Below, one piece after another: positions 1 to 7,765 of a DNA stretch of 64,000 bases. The first letter of the stretch is position 1; each line of letters opens with the position of its first letter. Origin of the DNA: Micromonospora sp. NBC_00421 (GTDB lineage Bacteria > Actinomycetota > Actinomycetes > Mycobacteriales > Micromonosporaceae). The translations under genes and the position numbers were made by a program. The stretch lies in the NCBI RefSeq assembly GCF_036017915.1, contig NZ_CP107929.1, positions 1,116,001-1,180,000 of the forward strand, read 5' to 3'. Under the pieces are notes generated by a model, which saw nothing but the letters and a program-made list of their open reading frames with translations, was not told where the DNA came from and ran no database searches.

Positions 1-2
1 AC

Positions 3-41
3 TCCGTGACGCTGCTCGTCCTGCCGCAACGCCGGCACTGA
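3..41 (+). CDS. possible C-terminal end of an upstream gene (partial)
   Basis: One forward frame is open from the left edge and ends at a TGA at 39-41, encoding a short tail ending LPQRRH. A perfect 12-bp hairpin lies about 160 bases downstream, as expected after a gene end. The tail is too short to identify a family, and a chance open frame cannot be excluded. Confidence 0.25.
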   Translation, partial: SVTLLVLPQRRH

Positions 42-201
42 GCGGTCGGCGGGGGCGGCCGGGGACGGAGGCGTGGCGGGCTGCCGTGCTGCCGTCCCGG
101 GCCGGACTGCTGCGGTCCGCCGGGCCGGAGGTGGACGACCTCGTGGTCACGCTGCACGACAAGGGCACCGGACCGGACGACAGTTGCGACCTGGGTCGGA
201 C

Positions 202-234
202 GTGCCCCCGCTGCCGGTCCGACAGCGGGGGCAC
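202..234. terminator. hairpin between convergent genes
   Basis: GTGCCCCCGCTG pairs perfectly with CAGCGGGGGCAC across a 9-base loop (12-bp stem). It sits just past the stop of the ThuA-domain gene on the minus strand and after the possible plus-strand gene end, so it probably terminates from both sides. There is no U tract, which is usual for GC-rich actinomycete terminators. Confidence 0.6.
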
Positions 235-245
235 TGCCTGCCTAC

Positions 246-630
246 CGGGTTACGGCAGGGTCCATTTCTGGTTGGCGGCGGCCAGGCAGGTCCACAGGTG
301 GACGGCTTGGCCGTCGGTGGCGCTGTTGTTCGACACGTCCAGGCATTTGTTCGACTGTGGGTTGCGGAGGGTGCCGTCGGCCTGGGCGGACCAGTTCTGT
401 GCGCCGCTGCCGTTGCAGGTCCAGAGTTGGATCTTCGTGCCGTCGGTGGAGCCTCCGCCGGAGATGTCCAGGCATTTGCCCAGTGCCTTCACAGTGCTGT
501 TCGGGGTGACCGACCAGGTCTGGGCGGCGGTGCCGTTGCAGGTGTAGATCTGGATCTGGGTGCCGTCGTCGGTCGCCGCGTTGCGCACGTCCAGGCACTT
601 GCCGCCGAGCCCGACGACCGGCCCGGTGCC
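246..630 (-). repeat. 385-bp lectin-module repeat, copy 1
   Basis: This stretch matches 2431-2815 base for base except for one synonymous AAA/AAG lysine-codon difference near the 3' end of the coding strand (reading by eye). It encodes the whole ricin-B module of the ThuA-domain protein. Similarity stops abruptly at the linker before the CBM6 module. Confidence 0.9.
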
Positions 631-2370
631 CGGGGTACCGGGGATGCCGCCGCCCCGCACCAGGGTGAAGTCGTCCAGGTCGAACAGGCCGGTCCCGGAG
701 CCGGTGAAGGTCAGGTACACGGTCTGCGTACCGGTGGGCACCCCGGCCAGGGCGGCGCTGACGTCGGCGTACGTGGTCCAGCTTCCGGTGTTGGGCACCG
801 CCACCTGGCCGAGCAGCGGGCCGGTGGCCGAGCCGGTCCGGATGCCGATGGTGCCGCCCGATCCACCGGACACCACCCGGGCCCGCAACGAGGTGACCCC
901 GGTCAGGTCGAGACCCGGGTACGCGGCCCAGTCGCCCGGGTCGACGTAGCCGAGGGTCTGCCCGCCGTTGGCCCCGGCCTTGGTGAACGCGCTGACCCCG
1001 TTGGCCGAGCTGAACGCCTCGGCCTGCACGGTGGTGGTGCCGCCCGGTGGCGGGGTACCGCCCAACTCCTTGATCCGGACGTTGCGGAACGACACGTCGT
1101 CGCCCGTGCCGTGGTTCTGGAGCCCGACGTGGCCGGCGAGCGAGCGGGCCGGGTCGGTGTTGGTGAAGTCGTTGATCTTCCGCCCGTTGAGGAAGACCTG
1201 GAGACGTTCCCCCTCGACCAGCAACTCGTAGCTGTTCCACTCTCCTGGCGGGTTCAGGGCGGCGTCCCGGGCGGCCAGGTCGGCTGACTGGAAGGTGTAG
1301 ACCGCACCGGTGGTGCGGTCGGCCGCGTCGGTGGCGTCGATCTGGATCTCGTACCCGTTGTCCACCGCCGACCAGGGGTCGGTCGACGGTGGGAAGCCGA
1401 TGAAGACGCCCGAGTTGTCGTCGCCGGGCATCCGCCAGTCCAGTTTGAGGGAGTAGTTGGTGAACTGCTTGGCGCTGTACCAGTACAGGCCCATGCCACC
1501 GGCGGAGGTGAGGGTGGCGTCGGAGTTGCTGAAGCTGCCCGGACCGGCCTGCGACCAGCCGGTGGTGGACCCGTTGTAGAGGTTGCTGTAGCCGGTCTCC
1601 GGACGGCAGTCGGCCTTCGCCCGACCGGCCGCGTAGCGGATGCCGCCGAGCAGGTGGCTGCGGAACGCTGCCTCCGCGTACGACCCCTGGGTGTGCCCCA
1701 GGCCGGTGTAGAACGACCGACCGGAGCTGACCGTCTTGCACCAGGAGATCGGATGGTCACCGCCCATCGAGCCGCCCGAGTACGACGACTCGTCCAGGGT
1801 GGCGAGGACCCGGGTGCCCGCGCGCGGGTTGGTCTGGTAGTTGTACCACTCGTCGGTGCGGGTCCAGGTCTGCGGCAGCTGCCCGGTGGCCGGGTGCGCC
1901 CGGTTCTCGATGCGGATGTTCGCCTGCTGGATGGCCGGGTGCGAGGCGAAGTAGCCACCCACCAGGCTGCCGTAGTACGACCAGCCGTACTCGGTGTCGG
2001 CGGCGGAGTGGACGCCGACGTACCCGCCGCCGCCGTTGACGTACGACTCGAAGGCGGACTGCTGTGCGGCGTCCAGGACGTCCCCGGTGGTGTTGAGGAA
2101 GATCACCGCCTCGTACTGGGCCAGATTCGCGGTGGTGAACCGGGACGCGTCCTCGGTCGCGGTCACGGAGAAGCCGTTCGCCGCACCGAGCTCCCGGATC
2201 GCCTGGGTGCCGACGGCGATCGAATCGTGCCGGAACCCGGCGGTCTTGGAGAAGACCAGCACGTCGTACGGAGCATCGGCCGCACTGGCCGGAGTCGCCG
2301 ACGTCGTGCCGGCAAGAACTGCGGCAGCGGCGGTCACCGCGCCGAGGACGGGTCGAAGGAGTCTGCGCAT
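250..2370 (-). CDS. secreted ThuA / DUF1080 / CBM6 / ricin-B lectin protein
   Basis: The 706-residue product has a clear signal peptide (about 1-30, cleavage after ASA). A ThuA-like domain follows (about 35-250, starting DVLVFSKTAGFRHDS), then a DUF1080/3-keto-disaccharide hydrolase domain (about 255-440), a CBM6 module (about 447-565) and a ricin-type beta-trefoil lectin (about 577-706). This build is typical of exported actinobacterial proteins acting on sugars or glycans. ATG is preceded by GGGAGAG. The gene lies 64 bases behind the PQQ-type dehydrogenase gene on the same strand with a strong hairpin between, so it may be a partly attenuated second gene of an operon. The substrate is unknown. 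Its lectin module is almost identical in DNA to that of its neighbour. Confidence 0.85.
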   Translation of the reverse strand: MRRLLRPVLGAVTAAAAVLAGTTSATPASAADAPYDVLVFSKTAGFRHDSIAVGTQAIRELGAANGFSVTATEDASRFTTANLAQYEAVIFLNTTGDVLDAAQQSAFESYVNGGGGYVGVHSAADTEYGWSYYGSLVGGYFASHPAIQQANIRIENRAHPATGQLPQTWTRTDEWYNYQTNPRAGTRVLATLDESSYSGGSMGGDHPISWCKTVSSGRSFYTGLGHTQGSYAEAAFRSHLLGGIRYAAGRAKADCRPETGYSNLYNGSTTGWSQAGPGSFSNSDATLTSAGGMGLYWYSAKQFTNYSLKLDWRMPGDDNSGVFIGFPPSTDPWSAVDNGYEIQIDATDAADRTTGAVYTFQSADLAARDAALNPPGEWNSYELLVEGERLQVFLNGRKINDFTNTDPARSLAGHVGLQNHGTGDDVSFRNVRIKELGGTPPPGGTTTVQAEAFSSANGVSAFTKAGANGGQTLGYVDPGDWAAYPGLDLTGVTSLRARVVSGGSGGTIGIRTGSATGPLLGQVAVPNTGSWTTYADVSAALAGVPTGTQTVYLTFTGSGTGLFDLDDFTLVRGGGIPGTPGTGPVVGLGGKCLDVRNAATDDGTQIQIYTCNGTAAQTWSVTPNSTVKALGKCLDISGGGSTDGTKIQLWTCNGSGAQNWSAQADGTLRNPQSNKCLDVSNNSATDGQAVHLWTCLAAANQKWTLP

Positions 2371-2399
2371 GTCACTCTCCCGAACGGGGTGGAGGGTGG

Positions 2400-2428
2400 T
2401 GCCGGGGCACCCCGTGGGTGCCCCGGCA
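2400..2428. terminator. 13-bp hairpin between the two secreted-enzyme genes
   Basis: TGCCGGGGCACCC and GGGTGCCCCGGCA form a perfect 13-bp stem around a 3-base loop. It lies directly after the stop of the dehydrogenase gene and before the ribosome-binding site of the ThuA-domain gene, so it may terminate or attenuate read-through. Confidence 0.65.
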
Positions 2429-2430
2429 GG

Positions 2431-2815
2431 CGGGTTACGGCAGGGTCCACTTCTGGTTGGCGGCGGCCAGGCAGGTCCACAGGTGGACGGCTTGGCCGTC
2501 GGTGGCGCTGTTGTTCGACACGTCCAGGCATTTGTTCGACTGTGGGTTGCGGAGGGTGCCGTCGGCCTGGGCGGACCAGTTCTGTGCGCCGCTGCCGTTG
2601 CAGGTCCAGAGTTGGATCTTCGTGCCGTCGGTGGAGCCTCCGCCGGAGATGTCCAGGCATTTGCCCAGTGCCTTCACAGTGCTGTTCGGGGTGACCGACC
2701 AGGTCTGGGCGGCGGTGCCGTTGCAGGTGTAGATCTGGATCTGGGTGCCGTCGTCGGTCGCCGCGTTGCGCACGTCCAGGCACTTGCCGCCGAGCCCGAC
2801 GACCGGCCCGGTGCC
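2431..2815 (-). repeat. 385-bp lectin-module repeat, copy 2
   Basis: Second copy of the sequence at 246-630, in the same orientation, encoding the C-terminal ricin-B module of the dehydrogenase. The repeat begins three bases before the reversed stop codon and ends inside the linker. Confidence 0.9.
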
Positions 2816-5275
2816 GGGAGTGGTGCCGCCGGTGACGAACGTGAACGTGTCGAGGTCGAACAGTGCCCCGGTGCCCCCGGCGAAGGTGAGGTAGAGCGTG
2901 CCGGTGCTGGCCGGCGCGCCGGAGATGGTGCCGGTGACGGTGGTGAAGGTCTCCCAGCCACCGGTGACCGGGACCGTCGCCTGGCCCAGCACGGTGCCGG
3001 TGGGCGAACCCATCCGCACCTGGAGGGTGCCGCCGACGCCGTTGGAGGAGACCCGGGCGCTGAACGAGGTGGCCTTGTCGAGCCGGTACGGCTCGAACGC
3101 GATCCAGTCGCCGTTGTCGATGCTGCCGACGGTCCGGCCGCCCTCGGCCGGGGCCTTGTCGTAGAGGGTCACCCCCGAGGACGTCTTGAGGTGTTCGGCC
3201 TGGCGCTTGCGCGGCTGGAGGGTGTGCTGCTTGTGGGTGGTCAGCCCACCGGCGTCGGTGTACTCGGCGTCGAAGATCGCGAAGATGTTCGCCGCGTCGT
3301 CGTGCTCGCCGTCGACCGGGATGGTGATCGAGCCGGAGCAGCCGTTGACCGAGGTGATCTGGTGACCGTGCTGGTCGTGGCCGAGCACGTAGGTCATTCT
3401 GACCTTGGTGCAGTCGATGGTGCCGTCCTCGGGGTCGGTGACGGTGATGCTGAACGGCACCGTGTCGCCGTAGGAGAAGAGCGAGCCGTTCGCCGGGCCG
3501 GTGATGGTGACGGTCGGGGCGGTGTTGCCGACGCCGATCTGCACGCCGGCGGTACCGGTCGCGCCCTGCGGGTCCCTGACGGTCAGGGTGACGTTGTAGG
3601 TGCCGTTGGCGGTGAACGTCTTGCTGGGGTTGGCCGCCGTGGAGGTGGTGCCGTCGCCGAACGCCCAGGAGTACGTCAACGCTCCGCCCTCCGGGTCCGA
3701 CGACCCGGCCGACGAGAAGTTCACCGTCAGCGGAGCCGCCCCGGAGGTCCTGTCGGCGGCAGCGGCGGCGGTCGGCGCGCGGTTGCCACCGGCGACGTAG
3801 TCGTACCGGTACAGCGCCGAGTTGGCGTCACCGTTGAAGTAGCCGGTGCCGTAGTCGAGGACGTACAGCGCGCCGTCCGGGCCGAACGCCGAGTCCATGA
3901 CCTGCTTGCCGGTCCAGGGGAACGACGCGTCGATGGCGCCCCGGGAGCCGTCGGCGTTGACGTGGATGGGCTTGATCCAGCCCCGGCCCAGCTCGGTGGC
4001 GAAGAACTGGCCGTCGAAGGACTGCGGGAACTTCGTGGTGGACGGGTTCGACGCGCTGTAGCGGTAGACCGGACCGGCCATCGGCGACTCGGAGCCGCCA
4101 CCGAACTCCGGCGGGCTGCCGGCGTCACCGGCGTACCGGATCCAGGCCGGTTGCGCCCCGGGCAGGGTGGGCAGGCCGGTGTTGCGGAACGAGTTGTTGG
4201 TCGGCCCACCGGTGCAGTTGTACTTGGCGCCTGCGGTGCCGGCGGCGAAGTCCCACTCCGCGTACGTCTCGGTGGCGGTGTTGGTGCCGGTGCAGTACGG
4301 CCAGCCGTAGTTGCCCGGCCCGGTCACCCGGTTGAACTCGACCTGCCCACTGGGGCCGCGCGTGCTGGTGGTACCGGCGTCCGGGCCGTAGTCGCCGACG
4401 TAGACGACCCCGGTGGCCTTGTCCACGCTCATCCGGAACGGGTTACGGAACCCCATCGCGTAGATCTCCGGACGGGTCCGCGCGGTGCCCGGGGCGAACA
4501 TGTTCCCGGCCGGGACGGAGTAACTTCCGTCCGCGTTCACCTTGATCCGCAGGATCTTGCCGCGCAGGTCGTTGCTGTTGGCCGCGCTGCGCTGCGCGTC
4601 GTACGCGGGGTTACGGTTGGTCCGCTCGTCGATCGGCGCATACCCGGCGGAGTCGAACGGGTTGCTGTCGTCGCCGGTCGACAGGTACAGGTTCCCGGCC
4701 GCGTCGAAGTCGATGTCCCCGCCGACGTGGCAGCAGATGCCCCGGTCGGCCGGCACGTCCAGGACGTTGACCTGGCTGGACGTGTTCAGCGTCCAGTTGG
4801 CGTTGAGGGTGAACCGGGACAGCCGGTTCACGCCCTGCCAGGCGGAGAAGTCCGTGCCGGTGGCCGGAGCGTCCCCGGCGGGGGTGGACAGCGGCGGGGC
4901 GTAGTACAGGTAGACGTGCCGGTTGGTGGTGAAGTTCGGGTCCACCCCGACGCCCTGGAGGCCCTCCTCGTCGTGGGTGTAGACGGGGATCGTGCCCACC
5001 ACGGTGGTGGTGCCGGCCGCGTCGGTGCGACGCAGTGTGCCGTTACGGGCGGTGTGCAACACCGACCGGTCGGGCAGCACCGCGATGGTCATGGGCTCGC
5101 CGACCTCGGCTACCCCCTTGGCCAGGGTGACCTGCTGGAAGTCGGTGGGGGTGATGGTGTGGGCCTGGGCGGGTGCCGGGCTGCCGAGGGCGACCAGCCC
5201 GGCGGCGGCCACCAGTAGTAGTGCGGAGCTGACCGACGCCATTCGTCGGCCGGTTGCGCCATCGTGTGTGGACAC
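2435..5275 (-). CDS. secreted PQQ-type sugar dehydrogenase with PKD, CBM6 and ricin-B modules
   Basis: I start the gene at GTG 5275 (VSTHDGATGRR), preceded by AGGAAGGGACGG, giving 946 residues; an ATG at 5242 is the alternative. A hydrophobic signal peptide ends near AQA-HT. A glucose/sorbosone-dehydrogenase beta-propeller follows (about 40-480, with GGDIDFDAAGNLYLSTGD), then a PKD domain (AFGDGTTS, about 490-580), a Big/PKD-like segment, a CBM6 module and a ricin-B lectin tail. Such fusions are common in actinomycete secretomes and are presumed to oxidise or process sugar polymers outside the cell. The open frame continues upstream of the signal peptide, but that part looks non-coding. A CGAAA-type operator lies about 115 bases upstream. 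Confidence 0.85.
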   Translation of the reverse strand: MSTHDGATGRRMASVSSALLLVAAAGLVALGSPAPAQAHTITPTDFQQVTLAKGVAEVGEPMTIAVLPDRSVLHTARNGTLRRTDAAGTTTVVGTIPVYTHDEEGLQGVGVDPNFTTNRHVYLYYAPPLSTPAGDAPATGTDFSAWQGVNRLSRFTLNANWTLNTSSQVNVLDVPADRGICCHVGGDIDFDAAGNLYLSTGDDSNPFDSAGYAPIDERTNRNPAYDAQRSAANSNDLRGKILRIKVNADGSYSVPAGNMFAPGTARTRPEIYAMGFRNPFRMSVDKATGVVYVGDYGPDAGTTSTRGPSGQVEFNRVTGPGNYGWPYCTGTNTATETYAEWDFAAGTAGAKYNCTGGPTNNSFRNTGLPTLPGAQPAWIRYAGDAGSPPEFGGGSESPMAGPVYRYSASNPSTTKFPQSFDGQFFATELGRGWIKPIHVNADGSRGAIDASFPWTGKQVMDSAFGPDGALYVLDYGTGYFNGDANSALYRYDYVAGGNRAPTAAAAADRTSGAAPLTVNFSSAGSSDPEGGALTYSWAFGDGTTSTAANPSKTFTANGTYNVTLTVRDPQGATGTAGVQIGVGNTAPTVTITGPANGSLFSYGDTVPFSITVTDPEDGTIDCTKVRMTYVLGHDQHGHQITSVNGCSGSITIPVDGEHDDAANIFAIFDAEYTDAGGLTTHKQHTLQPRKRQAEHLKTSSGVTLYDKAPAEGGRTVGSIDNGDWIAFEPYRLDKATSFSARVSSNGVGGTLQVRMGSPTGTVLGQATVPVTGGWETFTTVTGTISGAPASTGTLYLTFAGGTGALFDLDTFTFVTGGTTPGTGPVVGLGGKCLDVRNAATDDGTQIQIYTCNGTAAQTWSVTPNSTVKALGKCLDISGGGSTDGTKIQLWTCNGSGAQNWSAQADGTLRNPQSNKCLDVSNNSATDGQAVHLWTCLAAANQKWTLP

Positions 5276-5388
5276 TGGCTGTCCGTCCCTTCCTGACGTG
5301 CGAATGCCAGGGCGGGGCGCGTGTCGTCGCGCCGGATGCCGTAGCGGGGGAGGGGTCGATGGATCACCGCGCCGCCGGTTCACCTCGC

Positions 5389-5401
5389 CGAAACACTTTC
5401 G
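5389..5401. promoter_or_regulatory. LacI-type operator-like palindrome CGAAACACTTTCG
   Basis: CGAAA and TTTCG form a perfect inverted repeat with a 3-base spacer upstream of the secreted dehydrogenase. CGAAA...TTTCG palindromes are known sites for LacI-family regulators of sugar-utilisation genes in streptomycetes (BxlR/XlnR type). The link to this gene is inferred from position. Confidence 0.45.
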
Positions 5402-5504
5402 TGATGGCGAAGACATTAAGCCGTTTCGATCCTGCTGTCCATGCCTTCTGTCGAACCACGGCGGACTTTCGCTTGAACCTTGAAAAGTCCCCACCGTTGC
5501 AGCA

Positions 5505-5760
5505 CGGGGCCGAGACGACGGCGACGACTGTGGAGCGCAGTAGGACCGGCACCCGTGCCTGCGCAGGGCCGCCGCGTACGCCTGTTCCAGGGCGTGCCGC
5601 GCACCTGCCGGGTCACCCCAGCTCCAGGCGCAGCGCGGCCCGGGTCGCGCCGGCCACCGCCCGTACGTGGTGGTGGGGGAACGCGATGTCGCCGGGTGGG
5701 CCACGCCCGGCGGCGTCGAGGAGCTCGCTGGCCCGGCTCAGCTGAGGCCGGCCTCCCGAA
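5505..5760 (-). pseudogene. remnant of a TPR-containing (AfsR/LuxR-like) regulator
   Basis: Two minus-strand frames joined by one apparent extra G near 5615 read as one helical TPR-like stretch: an ASELLDAAG...ALRLELG segment followed by DPAGARHALEQAYAAALRR. This pattern is typical of C-terminal TPR arrays in actinobacterial BTAD/LuxR ATPase regulators. No start, HTH or ATPase part is present. The assignment is by composition and pattern only. Confidence 0.4.
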
Positions 5761-5769
5761 CGGCGACCA

Positions 5770-5942
5770 GGCCGACGGCCACCCCGTTGTTCCTCGACGG
5801 GAAGGACCAGCAGACGATCGACCACCTCGCCTCGCTGTCGCCGCTGCAACGGCTGGGCCGGCCTGACGACGTCGCCTTCGTTGCCGGGCCGGCGCGCTGG
5901 ATCAACGGTCAGGTCATCTACACCAACGGCGGAATCGTCTGA
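5770..5942 (+). pseudogene. C-terminal fragment of a short-chain dehydrogenase
   Basis: About 55 codons read TATPLFLDGKDQQ...LQRLGRPDDVAF...GRAWRWINGQ-like sequence ending in NGGIV before a TGA. This is the standard end of classical SDR enzymes (P-x-D-V-A followed by W-I-N-G-Q). The Rossmann GxxxGxG motif and the Tyr/Lys active site are absent, so only the 3' end of a former gene survives. The upstream sequence reads instead as a minus-strand regulator fragment. Confidence 0.65.
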
Positions 5943-6254
5943 CCGTCGAGACTCAAGTGGAGGTATGCCATGCCCGCCGGAAGGGTGACACATACGCGAG
6001 TGTCAACATCACTGTCGAATGTCGATGTCGACCCATCTCTAGGTGAGCAATGAGATGCCATCGGCATTCTCTGAATCGCTCGAGTTCGGGGTCACGGAGT
6101 GCCCGGCCGGCGGCGGGTGCGTTTCCGGCCGCAGGTCGCGGCACCCATCCCGGTACGCCGCAGTGGGCACGTCCTCACGGCGTCGGTACGCGCACCGCGT
6201 CGTCCTCGGTGCCGCCCTGCCGCGTCACCACAGGGTCTGCGCTGTCGGCCGATC

Positions 6255-6600
6255 CCGCCCGGGGCCGGACAGGCTCACCAAGGCCCTGGCCGACCGCTTC
6301 GACCGCCCTGCGCTGGGCGGCCGATCGCGGATCTCCGATCCGGTCCTGGCCGCCGAGCAGTTCCTCGCGCTGATCACCGGGCCGTTGGAGAGCCGGTCGT
6401 GCTACGGCAACCGCAGCGTCTCCGCGCAGAAACAGCGGGTCGTCACACCGTGGCCGCCGTGGATACGTTCCTGCTGGCCTTCGGGTTGGCCAGACGCATC
6501 GACAACACCACCGTCAGGGGTGGCCGGGCACTCCTGGCGGAGGCGCTCTGTCGATCAGCGCCGCCAGGTCCGAGCGCGTCAGGCTTGAACCTCCGCCCGG
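6255..6600 (+). pseudogene. remnant of a TetR-family regulator
   Basis: A frame reading LTKALADRFDRP...ISDPVLAAEQFLALITGP matches the C-terminal ligand domain of many TetR proteins. It continues after a frameshift near 6425 as HTVAAVDTFLLAFG. No N-terminal HTH is seen upstream. TetR and SDR genes are common neighbours, so this and the adjoining SDR fragment may be debris of one locus. Confidence 0.55.
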
Positions 6601-7059
6601 TCACCGCACCCGTGGAAACCAGCTAACCCACTCTCCAAAAAATCGGCGCTTGACGTACGGCCAGGTCGGACGCACCTCAATCGACTACGCAAAGAGCCTG
6701 CCGCGATGGACGGCGTTCCAGGCACCCCACCACGAGCTACTCCATACGGCGGTCAAAGCCAACCCGCCGATTGGCCACCTGATCAGTCGGGACACCCAAG
6801 GTGAATTCCACATCGTGGGAAGCTGGTTCCGCTGCTGGCAGTAGATCGACAGACTTGATCGCGGAACAGTGCTGTAGAGAATGTACTACTGTGTCTCGGG
6901 GGCTCAGGTGGGGTATTCGAACTCCCTCCAGGAAATGGCGGGGGATGCGTCCGATCAGACGGAAGAATCACGTCTCTGACCGTTCTATTCGCCGGACGCG
7001 GTGGCACGCGCGCGTCGGCCCGGATCGCAGCCGGAGACCTGTCGGGCACGTACGAGTGA
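6601..7059. other. no recognisable gene
   Basis: A 64-codon frame at 6650-6844 ending GSWFRCWQ is open, but I recognise no family in it and see no clear ribosome-binding site. The sequence is less GC-rich in places than its surroundings. It most likely belongs to the decayed zone between the TetR and MFS remnants. Confidence 0.5.
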
Positions 7060-7494
7060 GCCGTCTGGACGTTACCAGCGTCAACCTCGCCTTCGAGGCG
7101 CCGATCGCCCGTCTGGTGGAGCGCCTCGGCACCGCGCGACTGCCGGTGGCTGCGACAACCTTCGGCGCACGTGCCGCGCTGCTGATACCGGCCGGCGGCG
7201 GGCGGCGCTCCGGTGATCTTCTGTGCCGGCACCACCGGTCTCGCGGCCGGCGTGACGACGCTGAGCGTGCTGTTGCGTCCCCACCGGCAGCAGGAGCCGC
7301 CACCGGAGCTGCCGACCCAGGTCAGGGCTTCAGTCCGGTCCATCTCCTGGGGCACCATTCCGCTCGGCTCATTGCTGGCGGGCCTGTTCGCCCAGCTCCG
7401 GGAGCCCCGCGCCGGCCTTGTGCTGGGCGCCGGCAGTGCTCTCCCCGCACCGTGGTGCAGCCAGGTGCGGCACTGCGCAACCTCGACGAAGTAA
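7060..7494 (+). pseudogene. C-terminal remnant of an MFS transporter
   Basis: One frame (about 7075-7200) gives an amphipathic helix and a membrane-like stretch. After a frameshift near 7205, another reads VIFCAGTTGLAAGVTTLSVLLR, then ISWGTIPLGSLLAGLFAQ and RAGLVLGAGSAL. This is the typical last third of a 12-helix MFS permease (helices 9-12). The N-terminal two thirds is missing and the two pieces are out of frame, so it is not functional. Confidence 0.6.
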
Positions 7495-7506
7495 GGATGG
7501 CAGCCC

Positions 7507-7734
7507 ATGCCTGAGCCCGGCGGCAACCGCACGATCGTCCTACGCATCGTTTCCGATGTGCTCGAGGTGCCGGGCGTCACGGCGGCCGACAGCTTCTACG
7601 ACTTCGGTGGGTCCTCCCTGCAGGCCATGCGGATCTGCGCCCGGATCGGCAGAGAACTGGGGATCGAGATCCCGGCGCAGGTTCTCTTCGACAGCGACAC
7701 GCTCGCCGACGTCATCTCGATGACCGAAGCCTGA
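7507..7734 (+). CDS. free-standing peptidyl carrier protein (PCP)
   Basis: The 75-residue protein is a complete carrier domain with the phosphopantetheine attachment motif DFGGSSLQAMR (Ser near residue 37). ATG follows AAGGATGGCAGCCC, giving a usable ribosome-binding site. It lies 31 bases before a free-standing adenylation gene, so the two probably form a split loading module. It would carry an amino acid as a thioester for the condensation domain of the downstream NRPS. Confidence 0.85.
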   Translation: MPEPGGNRTIVLRIVSDVLEVPGVTAADSFYDFGGSSLQAMRICARIGRELGIEIPAQVLFDSDTLADVISMTEA

Positions 7735-7765
7735 TCCGTTCCCACCGGCCGAGGGAGCAGTCTCC

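Noticed and set aside
73-1287. 404-codon plus-strand frame across the ThuA-domain gene
   Set aside because: It is a Gly/Ala/Arg/Val-rich shadow of the minus-strand coding sequence, repeats over the second lectin copy, and has no recognisable motif or ribosome-binding site.
1994-5218. 1074-codon plus-strand frame opposite the sugar dehydrogenase
   Set aside because: Low-complexity Val/Gly/Asp/Arg composition typical of antisense frames in GC-rich genes; the minus strand carries clear domains and a signal peptide.
6650-6844. 64-codon ORF in the pseudogene zone
   Set aside because: No ribosome-binding site, no recognisable family and decayed surroundings on both sides.
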